A DNA stretch of 25,788 bases, taken from assembly GCA_900545325.1 (NCBI GenBank), contig UQZE01000013.1, positions 1-25,788 of the forward strand. The letters run 5' to 3'. The notes under the pieces are model-generated. The model saw only the letters and a program-made list of their open reading frames with translations. It was not told where the DNA came from and ran no database searches. This document shows, piece after piece, positions 7,545 through 16,469 of this stretch. The translations under genes were made by a program, and so were the position numbers. The DNA is from an uncultured Eubacteriales bacterium (GTDB lineage: Bacteria > Bacillota > Clostridia > Christensenellales > Borkfalkiaceae). How positions within the stretch are numbered: the stretch's first letter is position 1; each line of letters opens with the position of its first letter.

Positions 7545-8633
7545 CTACCTCTTCATCTTGGGATCGAGCGCGTCCCTGAGTCCGTCGCCGACAAAGTTGA
7601 ACGACAGCACGGCCAGTATGATCATGAAACCGGCAGGGCCCCAGTCGTTGAAATAATACGTGAGAATATCAACGCTCTTGGTCGCGCTCTGCACCATCTG
7701 CCCCCAGGAGGCCATTTCGATGGGAACGCCGAGGCCGAGGAAACTGAGCGACGCCTCGTAAAGGATGATGCTGCCGAGGCCGAGCGTCATGCTTACGATA
7801 AGCTGCGGCATGACGTTGGGGATAAGGTGACGGAATATCTTGCGCATCGGCCCCATACCGAGCGCTTCCGCCGCCACTATGTATTCCTGTTCCCTCAAAA
7901 ACAGCAGTTGTCCCCGCACGAGCCGCGCGACCCCCGTCCAGCTGAGCAACGTCAGAAAGCCCATCATGTAATAGATCTGCACCGATTTATCGACTTTCAG
8001 TCCGTCTAATATCGCGCCGATAATGAGCAGGATAGGCAAAGACGGAATACAGTTGAGTATATCGACGATACGCATGATGATCATATCCACCCATTTGCCG
8101 AAATAACCCGCGAGTCCGCCGAGCACCACGCCGATAAACGTGTAGATGAGCACGACGAAGAAACTGAGCGTGAGCGAAAGCCGCCCTCCGTACATCAGCC
8201 TGACGAAGATATCCCGTCCCTCCGCGTCCGTACCGAGCACGTGCACGCGCACCCTGCCCGTCTGCGGGTCGGTGCTCTTGCTCATGGCGGCGGCGTGAAT
8301 ATTTGTCTGCGGATAGAACACCTCCACCGTGTAGACCGAATAGGGATTGCCTTCGGGATCCACAAGCTCAACTTCAATGATGGTGTAAACGGGCTGCCCG
8401 CCCGACATGTCCACTTCCTCTTCCGCCCAGCCTACGAATAAAGGCCCGATGAAGGAAAACAGAAAGAGCGACAAAAACAGCACTAAGCCGATCACCGACA
8501 GCTTGGAGCGGAAAAAACGCTTCATAACCAGTTTTGTCGGCGAAATGATGCGCACGCGGTCGGCAATGGATTCTTCCTGCGGCGCGTTGTTTTCCTGCTG
8601 AGGCGCAGTGTTCAGTTCTTTATTTTCTTCCAT
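7545..8633 (-). CDS. oppC: Oligopeptide ABC transporter permease OppC (enlarged loop)
   Basis: A 362-residue membrane permease subunit of the peptide importer. It opens with a hydrophilic N-terminus (about residues 1-33), a first TM helix (about 44-67), then five more helices in the transmembrane domain. The permease motif contacting the ATPases is visible as EALGMGPMRKIFRHLIPNV, and the family signature LGTDAEGRDIFVRLMYGGRLSL precedes the second helix. Between the first helix and that signature is an extracellular segment of about 70 residues, longer than in ordinary OppC/DppC and rich in alternating beta-type residues (PVYTIIEVELVDPEGNPYSV). The AAGGAGG ribosome binding site sits 9 nt before the ATG and 14 nt separate the gene from oppB. 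The segment would face the binding protein OppA. Confidence 0.94.
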   Translation of the reverse strand: MEENKELNTAPQQENNAPQEESIADRVRIISPTKLVMKRFFRSKLSVIGLVLFLSLFLFSFIGPLFVGWAEEEVDMSGGQPVYTIIEVELVDPEGNPYSVYTVEVFYPQTNIHAAAMSKSTDPQTGRVRVHVLGTDAEGRDIFVRLMYGGRLSLTLSFFVVLIYTFIGVVLGGLAGYFGKWVDMIIMRIVDILNCIPSLPILLIIGAILDGLKVDKSVQIYYMMGFLTLLSWTGVARLVRGQLLFLREQEYIVAAEALGMGPMRKIFRHLIPNVMPQLIVSMTLGLGSIILYEASLSFLGLGVPIEMASWGQMVQSATKSVDILTYYFNDWGPAGFMIILAVLSFNFVGDGLRDALDPKMKR

Positions 8634-8647
8634 TTTTCTGCGCCTCC

Positions 8648-9646
8648 TTATTTAGAAATCTTGATACGCGGGTCTACGATCATATAGGTGATGTCGGAAA
8701 GCAGCGTTCCGATGACCGTAAGGATCGCGATAAACATATTGTATCCCATGATAAAGGGTATATCGCCGATATTGAGCGCTTTATAGGCGATTTGGCCGAT
8801 ACCGTCGAGGGCGAAAACTTCTTCCAAAATCATCATGCCGCCGAACAGGCTGGGCAAAATCCCCGCCATCATGGTAACGATGGGCACCATGGTATTGCGG
8901 AAAACGTGCTTATAGACGACCGTCTTTTCCGAAAGCCCTTTGGCGCGCGCCGTGCGGATATAGTCCTGGTTGAGCACCTCGAGCGTGTTCGTGCGCGCGT
9001 GGCGCATGAGGCTGCCGATGGAAACGACCGTGATGGTGATCATGGGCAGGACGATGTGCCAGAGCTGGTTGACGAACTTGCCGAACGGATTGCCCGACCA
9101 GTCCACCGTGGCGTCGAGTATTCCCTGCGAGGGAAACCAACCGAGTTCGATCGCGAACAGCTTGATGAGCAGGATCGCGAGAAAGAACGAGGGCAGCGAA
9201 ATGCCGATCATGGCGAAAACGGTGGTGGAGTAATCCACCGCTCCGTACTGGTTGGTAGCCGCCTTGATGCCGAGCGGTATGGCGATAACGAACTGCAGTA
9301 TGTAAGCCGCGACAGCCACGCCGAAGGAAATCCACATGTGTTCCTGTATGACCTTGCCGACGGGCTGATTGTAGAGGAATGACGTGCCGAGATCGCCCGA
9401 AAGCGCCGACGTCAGCCACCCCCAGTAGCCTTTCAGTATTCCCAGAAAAGAACTGTCCGCCAAACCGTACAGTTCTTTGATTCTGTACAGTTCCTCCTTG
9501 CTGACCGTACCCTGCAGGGACTGCGAGAGAAAAGTGTTCTCAACGTAGTCCATCGGCAGCAGGCGGATCAGCAGATACAATATCAGCGACACGAACAGCA
9601 AAATGACGACGGAATACAAGATTCGCTTTATCAGATATTTTACCAT
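8648..9646 (-). CDS. oppB: Oligopeptide ABC transporter permease OppB
   Basis: A 332-residue permease that pairs with OppC to form the translocation channel. It begins with the classic N-terminus VKYLIKRILYSVVILLFVS, which forms the first TM helix, and contains an extracellular segment with the family-typical SGDLGTSFLYNQPV. The EAA-type coupling motif is ARAKGLSEKTVVYKHVFRN, and the C-terminus has LLSDITYMIVDPRIK, typical of OppB/DppB. Length and layout are ordinary, in contrast to the enlarged OppA, OppC and OppD beside it. The ATG follows GGGAG by a suitable distance. A 73-nt gap separates it from oppA and contains a long palindrome, which may set different transcript levels for binding protein and permease. 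Confidence 0.95.
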   Translation of the reverse strand: MVKYLIKRILYSVVILLFVSLILYLLIRLLPMDYVENTFLSQSLQGTVSKEELYRIKELYGLADSSFLGILKGYWGWLTSALSGDLGTSFLYNQPVGKVIQEHMWISFGVAVAAYILQFVIAIPLGIKAATNQYGAVDYSTTVFAMIGISLPSFFLAILLIKLFAIELGWFPSQGILDATVDWSGNPFGKFVNQLWHIVLPMITITVVSIGSLMRHARTNTLEVLNQDYIRTARAKGLSEKTVVYKHVFRNTMVPIVTMMAGILPSLFGGMMILEEVFALDGIGQIAYKALNIGDIPFIMGYNMFIAILTVIGTLLSDITYMIVDPRIKISK

Positions 9647-9686
9647 AAAAATCTCCCTGATCCCCCGCGGTTCGGAGGACGGTTCC

Positions 9687-9710
9687 GCGCCCGCCGCATG
9701 CGGCGGGCGC
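9687..9710. repeat. 24-nt perfect palindrome between oppA and oppB
   Basis: Positions 9687-9710 are their own reverse complement, with 10-bp arms (GCGCCCGCCG and its complement) around CATG. On the minus-strand transcript there is no T-tract after the stem, so it is not a standard terminator. It lies in the 73-nt gap between oppA and oppB. A stable hairpin here could stop 3'-to-5' decay and leave more oppA than oppBCDF message. A competing pair, CGCGG at 9666-9670 with CCGCG at 9685-9689, overlaps its edge. Confidence 0.75.
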
Positions 9711-9719
9711 CGTCATTCG

Positions 9720-12188
9720 TTATTTCGCGGCGAAACTCACATTCCAAAGCTCGGAAAGCGGGCTCTGGTAAGCGGAGGCCTCGGTGAACGTGCTCGTATC
9801 GAAAATACCGTTCTGATATACGTACAAATCCTTTCTCTGATAGGTGGGCAGCTCTATGGCGAGCTCCATAACCACGTCGAGCGCTTCCCTGTAAATGGGC
9901 TGTCTTTTCGCCACGACGTCGGTCGCTCTGCCGTCTTCGATAAGCGCGGCGAGCTCGTCGAGCAGGTTTTTCTCTTCCGAAGTGCCTTCGCGCTCGATGT
10001 ACGAATACCCCCAGTTGAGGATACTCGTGGCGTTGGAATCCTTATGGTAGACCTGATACATATCGGGATCGGACGTAGAGCTCCATGCCGCCGCCCAAAC
10101 CGCCAGCTGTCCGTTGGAAAGTTTGGAAAGCGCGGTGGAATCGGTGGTAACTTTAATATCGAAACCCTTGCTGTTCAAAACGTTCGCCGCGTTGTTCAGC
10201 ACTTTGTAGGCGGGGTGATCGGTCGTATCGCCCGCGATGGTGAAGGTAAACGAGAGCTTTTTGCCCGCGGCGTTGGTGAGAACGCCGTTTTTAAGGCTGT
10301 ACCCCGCTTCCTGTGCGAGTTCAAGAGATTTCGCACCCGTTCCGTCGTATGTGTAATATGGCGCCGTGATGTCGGAAGGATAGTAATCCTTGAGCGTTTT
10401 GGACATCGGGCGGTAAATAAGTTCGGCCAGCTGACCGCCGCCGTAATAGTCCAGACACAGGGAAGTATCCATGGCGTGCATGATCGCGCGCCTGATGGGC
10501 AGTTCGTTCACGTAAGTGGCGTTCACGCCGATATAGCCGTAACCGAGGTTTTCGGTGATGGTGTAATCGAGCGCCTTTTTATCCACGCCCTCCAGCTTGA
10601 CGATCATTTCGTTGGTAGCCGTGGGCATAGCGAAGTGAACTTCGCCGTTTTTCACCGCGTCGTATAAAAGCGTGGTGGAAATGACCTTATAACGCAGTTT
10701 TTTGATCTTTGGCGCGCCGAGAACAAAGTTCTCGTTGCTTTCGAAATAGACTATGTTGTTGTTATTGAAGTCCGATTTGTTGATTTTATCGGTAGCTTTG
10801 CTGCCGTTTTCCGTACTCGCCCTGTACGCGCCCGCGCCCAGGGGGACCTGAATGCCCTTGACCTCCGTCATGAAGTCGGAATCGCCGAATTCAACGCCGA
10901 AGTATTCCTTTCCCTCTTCCAGCGAAAATTTATCCGCATGGGAGGAATAATAGTGCATGGGCGCGACCGAGAAACCGAAGTTATAGATCGCCTTCGGGTC
11001 TACGCCGTCGATGCGGATGTGCAGAACGTCGTATTCGCCGCCGAGCGGTTTATTCTGCCCGTTCTGCGCGGGAAGGGAATCGCGTTTTTCCGCGGTGATG
11101 CCGCTGATGGTCGTAACGGTCTTTTCCTTATCCTTGAAATAATCGGTGATAGACTGCGAAACGAGGTAGGTGCGCAGCGTGTTCGCCGTCGCATAGTAAG
11201 ATACGATGGCGGAGATGTTGTCCTTATACGCCTTGGAAGCGCTCTGCGCCTCTCCGACCATGTTGTTGTATATGTAATCGATCATGGCCTTTTCGGAATG
11301 ATCGAGCTTGTCCGTTCCGTTATAATCCACCTTATAGGAGGTATTACCCTGCCCGTCCTTTTCCGTGGTAACGGTGATGCCGCCCGCCGAACCGTAATTG
11401 TAGAGGAAAACTTCCCAGCCCTGCGTGAAATTATACTTTTCGTAGTCCTTCACGCTTTCCTGCGCGCTGTTCCAGTCGGATTGCAGTTCTTCTTTGAAAA
11501 GCTCGTGCGCCTTGAGGATATCCTCTTCGGTATGTTCGCCGTAGCTCGAAAGCGTGTTCCACCTGCTGTTCTCGTCCTTAGCCCAGCTTAAGATGGCGTT
11601 GATGCGCGTTTCGGCTTCTGTATCGAAGTAAGATTCGAATTCTTCCTGCTGCGCCTTGTCGAGCGTCTGCGTTCTGTAAGCGGCAAGCCCCTTGATGTTT
11701 ACCGAATACATCGTGCTCGAACCCGTATAGGCGGGATCGAGATACATATAGAGGTTAAAGAGCACGTCCTTGATGGTGAGCGGCGTGCCGTCGCTGAATT
11801 TGACGTCGTTTTTGATCGCGAAATAGTAGTCGGTGTAATAGTTCGCGTATTCGTCGTCCGCGCCGGGATTGACGTCGTTTTCCGTGCCCGTGGTTACGTA
11901 GCTGAAATCGAGCGCCACCGAAGGCTGATCCGCCCCCGCTACCATTTCGCCCTTCACGTTGCTCGCCAGCATGCCGAGCTGTGTCTGCCCCACCACGTCG
12001 CCGTCCGGCCCCGCGGTGTAGAAGAAGGGGTTGAACACCCCGTCGAGCGGTTCCGAACTCAGCGTAAGCGGAGTTTTTTCGTTGCTTATCTTTTTACCGC
12101 AACCCGTGAAGATCGCGGAGGTCGCGCTTGCAAGCAGCGTCGCACTGACGCAGACCGCAAGCGTGCGCAGCCATTTTTTACCTGTCAT
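9720..12188 (-). CDS. oppA: Peptide-binding lipoprotein OppA, unusually large
   Basis: An extracellular solute-binding protein of family 5 that should deliver peptides to OppBCDF. At 822 residues it is far longer than the usual 500-600. The N-terminus is a lipoprotein signal with lipobox ending at Cys30 (IFTGC), so it should be anchored in the outer leaflet. Family landmarks include VKFSDGTPLTIKDVLFNLYMYL (about 129-150), PIRRAIMHAMDTSLCLDYYGGG, and LAVWAAAWSSTSDPDMYQVYH. The extra length is a largely helical, charged stretch at about 165-385 (for example AQQEEFESYFDTEAETRINAI in pieces), inserted after the first landmark. The ATG follows AAAGGAGG by 4-5 nt. Only 25 nt separate it from the preceding lipoprotein gene. 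The insertion may widen ligand range or contact the surface protease; that is inference. Confidence 0.92.
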   Translation of the reverse strand: MTGKKWLRTLAVCVSATLLASATSAIFTGCGKKISNEKTPLTLSSEPLDGVFNPFFYTAGPDGDVVGQTQLGMLASNVKGEMVAGADQPSVALDFSYVTTGTENDVNPGADDEYANYYTDYYFAIKNDVKFSDGTPLTIKDVLFNLYMYLDPAYTGSSTMYSVNIKGLAAYRTQTLDKAQQEEFESYFDTEAETRINAILSWAKDENSRWNTLSSYGEHTEEDILKAHELFKEELQSDWNSAQESVKDYEKYNFTQGWEVFLYNYGSAGGITVTTEKDGQGNTSYKVDYNGTDKLDHSEKAMIDYIYNNMVGEAQSASKAYKDNISAIVSYYATANTLRTYLVSQSITDYFKDKEKTVTTISGITAEKRDSLPAQNGQNKPLGGEYDVLHIRIDGVDPKAIYNFGFSVAPMHYYSSHADKFSLEEGKEYFGVEFGDSDFMTEVKGIQVPLGAGAYRASTENGSKATDKINKSDFNNNNIVYFESNENFVLGAPKIKKLRYKVISTTLLYDAVKNGEVHFAMPTATNEMIVKLEGVDKKALDYTITENLGYGYIGVNATYVNELPIRRAIMHAMDTSLCLDYYGGGQLAELIYRPMSKTLKDYYPSDITAPYYTYDGTGAKSLELAQEAGYSLKNGVLTNAAGKKLSFTFTIAGDTTDHPAYKVLNNAANVLNSKGFDIKVTTDSTALSKLSNGQLAVWAAAWSSTSDPDMYQVYHKDSNATSILNWGYSYIEREGTSEEKNLLDELAALIEDGRATDVVAKRQPIYREALDVVMELAIELPTYQRKDLYVYQNGIFDTSTFTEASAYQSPLSELWNVSFAAK

Positions 12189-12213
12189 AATGCCTCCTTT
12201 GCACTTTGATTTA

Positions 12214-13326
12214 TTAATCTATTTCCGTCTTATTGACGGTTACGCCCGTAAAATCGCAGGTGGAAACGTCCACCGCGGCGGGAAGATCGCCGATAAATGC
12301 GCCGACTTCCGTCTTGTCGAAATGCGCCGCAATGACCGAACAGTTGAACGTGCCCGTTACGGTAACGTCTTTCAGTTTTACGTTTTCATGCGCGCGCCCC
12401 GCCAGCATGCCCGCGTAATAATCGGTAACGACGGGGTTCGCCAGGCTTGCGTCGAGCGTTACGTTTTCGAACTTCACGTTATAGATTTCCGCACCGCTGC
12501 CGAGTTCGCCGAATATGCCCGCGCACGTATCGTACTTGCCTTTCAGATCGCGCTTCACCTTAAAGTTCTTCACGGTATGTCCGTTGCCGTTGAATTTGCC
12601 CGTATACACGTCGGGCATGGTGATCTCTTTGCCGCCCAGATCGATGTCCGCCGTCAGATAGACGTTGGTTGCCGCGTAAAGGTTGAAGTCGTCCGCAGAG
12701 TTCACGATCTTCCAGTTGCCGTCCATGGTGTCCGCATAGATGTGAACCTCCGTGTTTTCCTCCGAACACGGCGGAATATACGGAAACTCGATTTCCTCCT
12801 TTTTATCCTTATCCAGATAAAATCCGATCACCGTTACTTCGGTGAGGTTCACGCTCGTCAGGGGAAGCGGCTCGCCCTCGGAGGTCTGGGAAACGGAAAA
12901 CGCCTTTTCTTTCGAGAAGTTCTCGCCGTAATGCACGACGAGCGAATAATTTTTCAGCCACTTCACATAGAGCGTCAGGTCGGAATTTACGCGGTCTTTC
13001 CCGAAATCCCACCGTTCGCCGTAGGTGATCTGCCCGTCTTCGTCCTTTTCGCCGCGATAATAATCGTTGAGCGTATACCCTTCGCGCACGGGCGCCGCGA
13101 TGAGCGGCGTGCTGCCGGGCTTGGGCAGATAGGAATTCGGCTTGACCTGCAGAACGCTGGTTTCGCGTTCGCCAACCTTGCCGCCCGCGAGGTCGAACAC
13201 CACTTCGTATTCGTACCCCATGCCGACGAGATCGTCCTGCATAAGGCGGTGCTGGGAACAGCCCGCAAGGCCGAGCGCGGAAACCGAAAGCGCAAATATG
13301 CATACAGCTGTCAGTAATTTTTTCAC
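12214..13326 (-). CDS. Lipoprotein with InlB-type repeats and GLUG-like beta-helix domain
   Basis: A 370-residue predicted surface lipoprotein. The signal ends in the lipobox LAGC with Cys23. Residues about 37-128 resemble an InlB/Listeria-Bacteroides repeat (PVREGYTLNDYY, then LTLYVKWLKNYSL), and a weaker second copy follows (GFYLDKDKKEEIEFPYI). From about 214 the sequence changes to a pattern typical of GLUG or M26-like beta-helices: WKIVNSADDFNLYAATNVYL, TADIDLGGKEI, GKFNGNGHTVKNFKVK, AGIFGELGSGAEIYNVKFEN and further short rungs to the end. It starts with GTG (13324-13326), preceded by AAGGAGG that overlaps the stop of the gene before. There is no enzymatic motif. Its place between protease/LRR genes and oppA suggests substrate capture or scaffolding; this is inferred. 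Confidence 0.85.
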   Translation of the reverse strand: MKKLLTAVCIFALSVSALGLAGCSQHRLMQDDLVGMGYEYEVVFDLAGGKVGERETSVLQVKPNSYLPKPGSTPLIAAPVREGYTLNDYYRGEKDEDGQITYGERWDFGKDRVNSDLTLYVKWLKNYSLVVHYGENFSKEKAFSVSQTSEGEPLPLTSVNLTEVTVIGFYLDKDKKEEIEFPYIPPCSEENTEVHIYADTMDGNWKIVNSADDFNLYAATNVYLTADIDLGGKEITMPDVYTGKFNGNGHTVKNFKVKRDLKGKYDTCAGIFGELGSGAEIYNVKFENVTLDASLANPVVTDYYAGMLAGRAHENVKLKDVTVTGTFNCSVIAAHFDKTEVGAFIGDLPAAVDVSTCDFTGVTVNKTEID

Positions 13327-13339
13327 TTAACGGGCCTCC

Positions 13340-16300
13340 TTACAGCGAAACGACGTTCTCTTTCAGTTCGCTCCAGTTTTCCGCGGACTGGTAGCTTTCG
13401 TACGCCGCGGCGGGAACGTAAATTTTCACGGCCTCGCTTAAATAAAACGCGTTGAGATATATTGTCGAAGTGGCGGAGGCCTGATATTCTTTTAAATTCA
13501 TCTGCGGCGCCGTCGGCGCGTAGATGGTTACGTTTTCCAAAACTTCGTTCCAGCCGAACGCGATCTCGTCTATCAGCTTGAGCGCGCTGCCCTCTTCCGC
13601 GCTGCCGACGATCACTTCTTCCAGATAGTTGTTTTCCGCAAAGCTCTGCAGACCGATGGTTTCCACCGTCGCGGGTATGGAAATGCGTTCCAGCCCCGAA
13701 TAGGTGAACACGCTCGGCCCGATCGTTCTGAGTTTGCTGCCTTCGGCGAATTCCACGCCGAACCCAGCGTTGCGCACGTAACCGCCCGCAGCGGAATCGT
13801 ACGCGACGCCTGCGCCGAAAAAGGCAAATTCGCCGATCGTTTCCACAGACGCGGGAATGACGATCGTGCCGTTAAGCGCCGAAGAGTTGATGGAATTGCC
13901 CGTGCTCGGATCTGTTTCCGTATAGGCGTAGAACATCAGTTCGGGAATTTCTTTCAATCCTTCGCTGAATACGATGTTCTGCAAATTCAGATCGAGCGCG
14001 AAACTGCCCTCGCCCGCTTTTTCCAGCGAGGACGGGAACGTTACGGACGTCAGGGACATGCATTGCATAAAAGCATAATCCCCGATAATTTTCACGCCCT
14101 CTTCAAAGGTCATTTCCTTCACGCCCGTTACGCTGAACGAATACGCGCCGTATTCCTGCACGCCGGGCTGCAGCTCGACGTTTTCCAGCGACGTCATGGC
14201 ATAGAATGCGAAATCGGGCACTTTTGCCAGAGGCTTGCTCACGGCCACCGTTTTCAGGTTGCCGGGCAGGCGGTCGGAATTGATGATGCGGATATCCCCG
14301 TAGCCGCCGTCCTCCGCCGTCGAGTAGCTGACCGAGGCGCCGAATATGTACGGCAGATAGTTTTTATCCGTGCCGTCGCCGATAAAGGGAACGGTTATTT
14401 TTTCGAGATAATTGCAGCCGTTGAACGCGTTGAAACCGATGCTTTCCACCGTTTCGGGCACGACCACTTCGGAAACGAGGCTGCCCGTAAAGGCATAACT
14501 CTCTATTTTCTTCAGATCTTCCCCGAACACGATATCCGTCTTGCCCGAAGGCACGCTGACGAGGCGAGTGCCGTCCTTGTCGTAAAGGCAGCCGTCGACG
14601 ACGGAATAAAGCGCCGACTCGCCCAAGGTGTATTCTTTGAGCGTATGGCAGCCCGCGAACGCGCCCTCTCCGAACGACGTCATGTTGGCGGGCACTTCAA
14701 ACGTTTCGAGCGCCGTGTACGCAAACGCATAGTCGCCGACTTCCGAAACGGCCGCAAGTCCCTTGATCTCCCGCAGTCCGAGCGCGCCGTAGAAGGCGTA
14801 ATCGCCCACTTTTTCAGCGCCGCCCGCGATCGTTACCGACTGCAGCGTTTCGGGGATATAAAGGCTCCTGCCGCCCGCCGTTTCGCGCGCCGGAGCGCCG
14901 AACAGATAGGCGAGATAGTCGTTTTCCGCGCCGTCGCCGACCGAGGGAACGGTAAGCGCTTCCAGCGCGCGCATGTCCGCGAACGCGCCGCATTCCACCG
15001 CGGTGTCCGCGCTGCGGACGACGACTTCTTTCAGATTTTTGTTGTTTGCGAACGCGCCTTCCGCGACCGAAACTACGTTCGCGGGGATTTGAAAACTTTC
15101 TTCCGCCTTGTCGCCCGATACGTACAGCACGAGTTCGTTGCCTCGGTACAAATTGCTGTCCCGCGTGGAAAAGGTCTTATTCGCGCCGTCGAGCGCGACT
15201 TCGGTTAAGTTCACGCACCCGCTGAACACGCCCTTGCCGAGCGTTTCCATAGCTGCGGGAAGAACCACGCGTTCGAGCGCGACGCACCCGCTGAACAAAT
15301 TGTCGCTGACCTCTTTCACGCCTGCGGGCAGCGTCATTTCGGTGATCCGCAGGCAATCCGCGAACGCCTGCGCGCCGACGGAGGTCGCCCTTTCGGAAAG
15401 CACGACGGACGGCAGTTTTTCGCAGCCGAGGAACAAGCCTTCGGGAACGACCGTAACCGACGTGATGTCGCCGTATTCTTTGAGGCGCGTGTTGCCGTAA
15501 AACGCGTATTCGCCTATGCTTCTCAGCTTGACGCCGAGGTTGACGCTCACGAGATACTCGCAGCCGTAGAACGCCTCCCTGCCGACGGCGGCAATGCCGT
15601 CGGGCAGAACGAGCGTTTCGATATCCTGTCCGATAAACGCCCGCTCCGCGATCTCCGTTACCGCTCTGCCCTGCGACACGGCGGGGACGATCACGTTTTT
15701 CGACGTCCCCTCATAGCCCGTAACCACGCCGTTTTTCACCGCCAGCCCTTCGGTCTGATACGAGGTGTAAAGCGCAACGTTTTCCGACGCCGCGCCGCCG
15801 AATGCGAATTCCCGCGTCATCGCCTCGTCGGTGTACCAGCCTGTATTTACGATATCTTCGCCGAAAAGCGCGGCCTCCCGCACGGTTTCGCCTTTTTTGA
15901 CGGGGACTTTGGCAAGTTCCCTGCCGTTGCCGTTATACGTGACGTAAACGTAAGCGGGATCGTTCACCCACTTTGCGTACAAAACGATGTTTTCTTTGGG
16001 GAACACCGTAAATGCGTAAGGATTTGCGCCCGCCGCGTCCGTATACCAGCCGCCGAATTTATAGCCTTCGCGCACGGGTTCCGCAGGCTGCACGAACGCG
16101 CTGCCGATCACGCCCACGCTGGGAGCGACTTCGCTGCCCCCCTGCGCGTCGTAACTGACCTTCACGCTCTCGTCGGGCAGCCAGGAGGCATACGCCGAAA
16201 GGTCCTGCGCGGGCATCGGTTCGCCGAACAGCACGAACGGCTCTTCCAGACCGCTGTCCTGAAACCAGCCCTCAAACGTGAAATAATCTTTCGAGGGAGC

Positions 16301-16468
16301 CTCCGGCACGGGAATGGTTTCGCCTTTTTTCAGTTCGTAAGCGGCGATGTCCGTGCCGCCGTTGGTGTAAAACGTGAGAGAATATTTTTCGCCCTTGCTG
16401 CAGGCGGCGAAAGCGCTGAGGCTGAGCGCCGCGACGATACAGCACGAAATCAATGCGATTTTTTTCAT
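13340..16468 (-). CDS. BspA-like LRR surface lipoprotein
   Basis: A 1042-residue predicted lipoprotein. The signal peptide ends at lipobox FAAC with Cys23. Three InlB/Listeria-Bacteroides repeats follow (about 29-96, 102-168, 173-237), recognisable by G(W/Y)F or GGWYTD and LYAKW-type endings. From about 240 to the end the protein is a BspA-type LRR array with a period near 23 residues, of the form IGxxAFxxCxxLxxVxLP. Short beta-hairpin breaks interrupt it (DGCLYDKDGTRLVSVPSGK; DSNLYRGNELVLYVSGDK). Two FGA-containing segments (DYLAYLFGAPA and NYLPYIFGASV) mark an internal duplication. The C-terminal YVPAAAYESYQSAENW is the usual BspA array end. No C-terminal anchor is present or needed. The ATG follows GGAGG; its upstream neighbour ends one nt before it (TAA C ATG), so the two are tightly coupled. 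The likely role is adhesion or substrate binding at the cell surface. Confidence 0.92.
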   Translation of the reverse strand: MKKIALISCCIVAALSLSAFAACSKGEKYSLTFYTNGGTDIAAYELKKGETIPVPEAPSKDYFTFEGWFQDSGLEEPFVLFGEPMPAQDLSAYASWLPDESVKVSYDAQGGSEVAPSVGVIGSAFVQPAEPVREGYKFGGWYTDAAGANPYAFTVFPKENIVLYAKWVNDPAYVYVTYNGNGRELAKVPVKKGETVREAALFGEDIVNTGWYTDEAMTREFAFGGAASENVALYTSYQTEGLAVKNGVVTGYEGTSKNVIVPAVSQGRAVTEIAERAFIGQDIETLVLPDGIAAVGREAFYGCEYLVSVNLGVKLRSIGEYAFYGNTRLKEYGDITSVTVVPEGLFLGCEKLPSVVLSERATSVGAQAFADCLRITEMTLPAGVKEVSDNLFSGCVALERVVLPAAMETLGKGVFSGCVNLTEVALDGANKTFSTRDSNLYRGNELVLYVSGDKAEESFQIPANVVSVAEGAFANNKNLKEVVVRSADTAVECGAFADMRALEALTVPSVGDGAENDYLAYLFGAPARETAGGRSLYIPETLQSVTIAGGAEKVGDYAFYGALGLREIKGLAAVSEVGDYAFAYTALETFEVPANMTSFGEGAFAGCHTLKEYTLGESALYSVVDGCLYDKDGTRLVSVPSGKTDIVFGEDLKKIESYAFTGSLVSEVVVPETVESIGFNAFNGCNYLEKITVPFIGDGTDKNYLPYIFGASVSYSTAEDGGYGDIRIINSDRLPGNLKTVAVSKPLAKVPDFAFYAMTSLENVELQPGVQEYGAYSFSVTGVKEMTFEEGVKIIGDYAFMQCMSLTSVTFPSSLEKAGEGSFALDLNLQNIVFSEGLKEIPELMFYAYTETDPSTGNSINSSALNGTIVIPASVETIGEFAFFGAGVAYDSAAGGYVRNAGFGVEFAEGSKLRTIGPSVFTYSGLERISIPATVETIGLQSFAENNYLEEVIVGSAEEGSALKLIDEIAFGWNEVLENVTIYAPTAPQMNLKEYQASATSTIYLNAFYLSEAVKIYVPAAAYESYQSAENWSELKENVVSL

Positions 16469-16469
16469 G

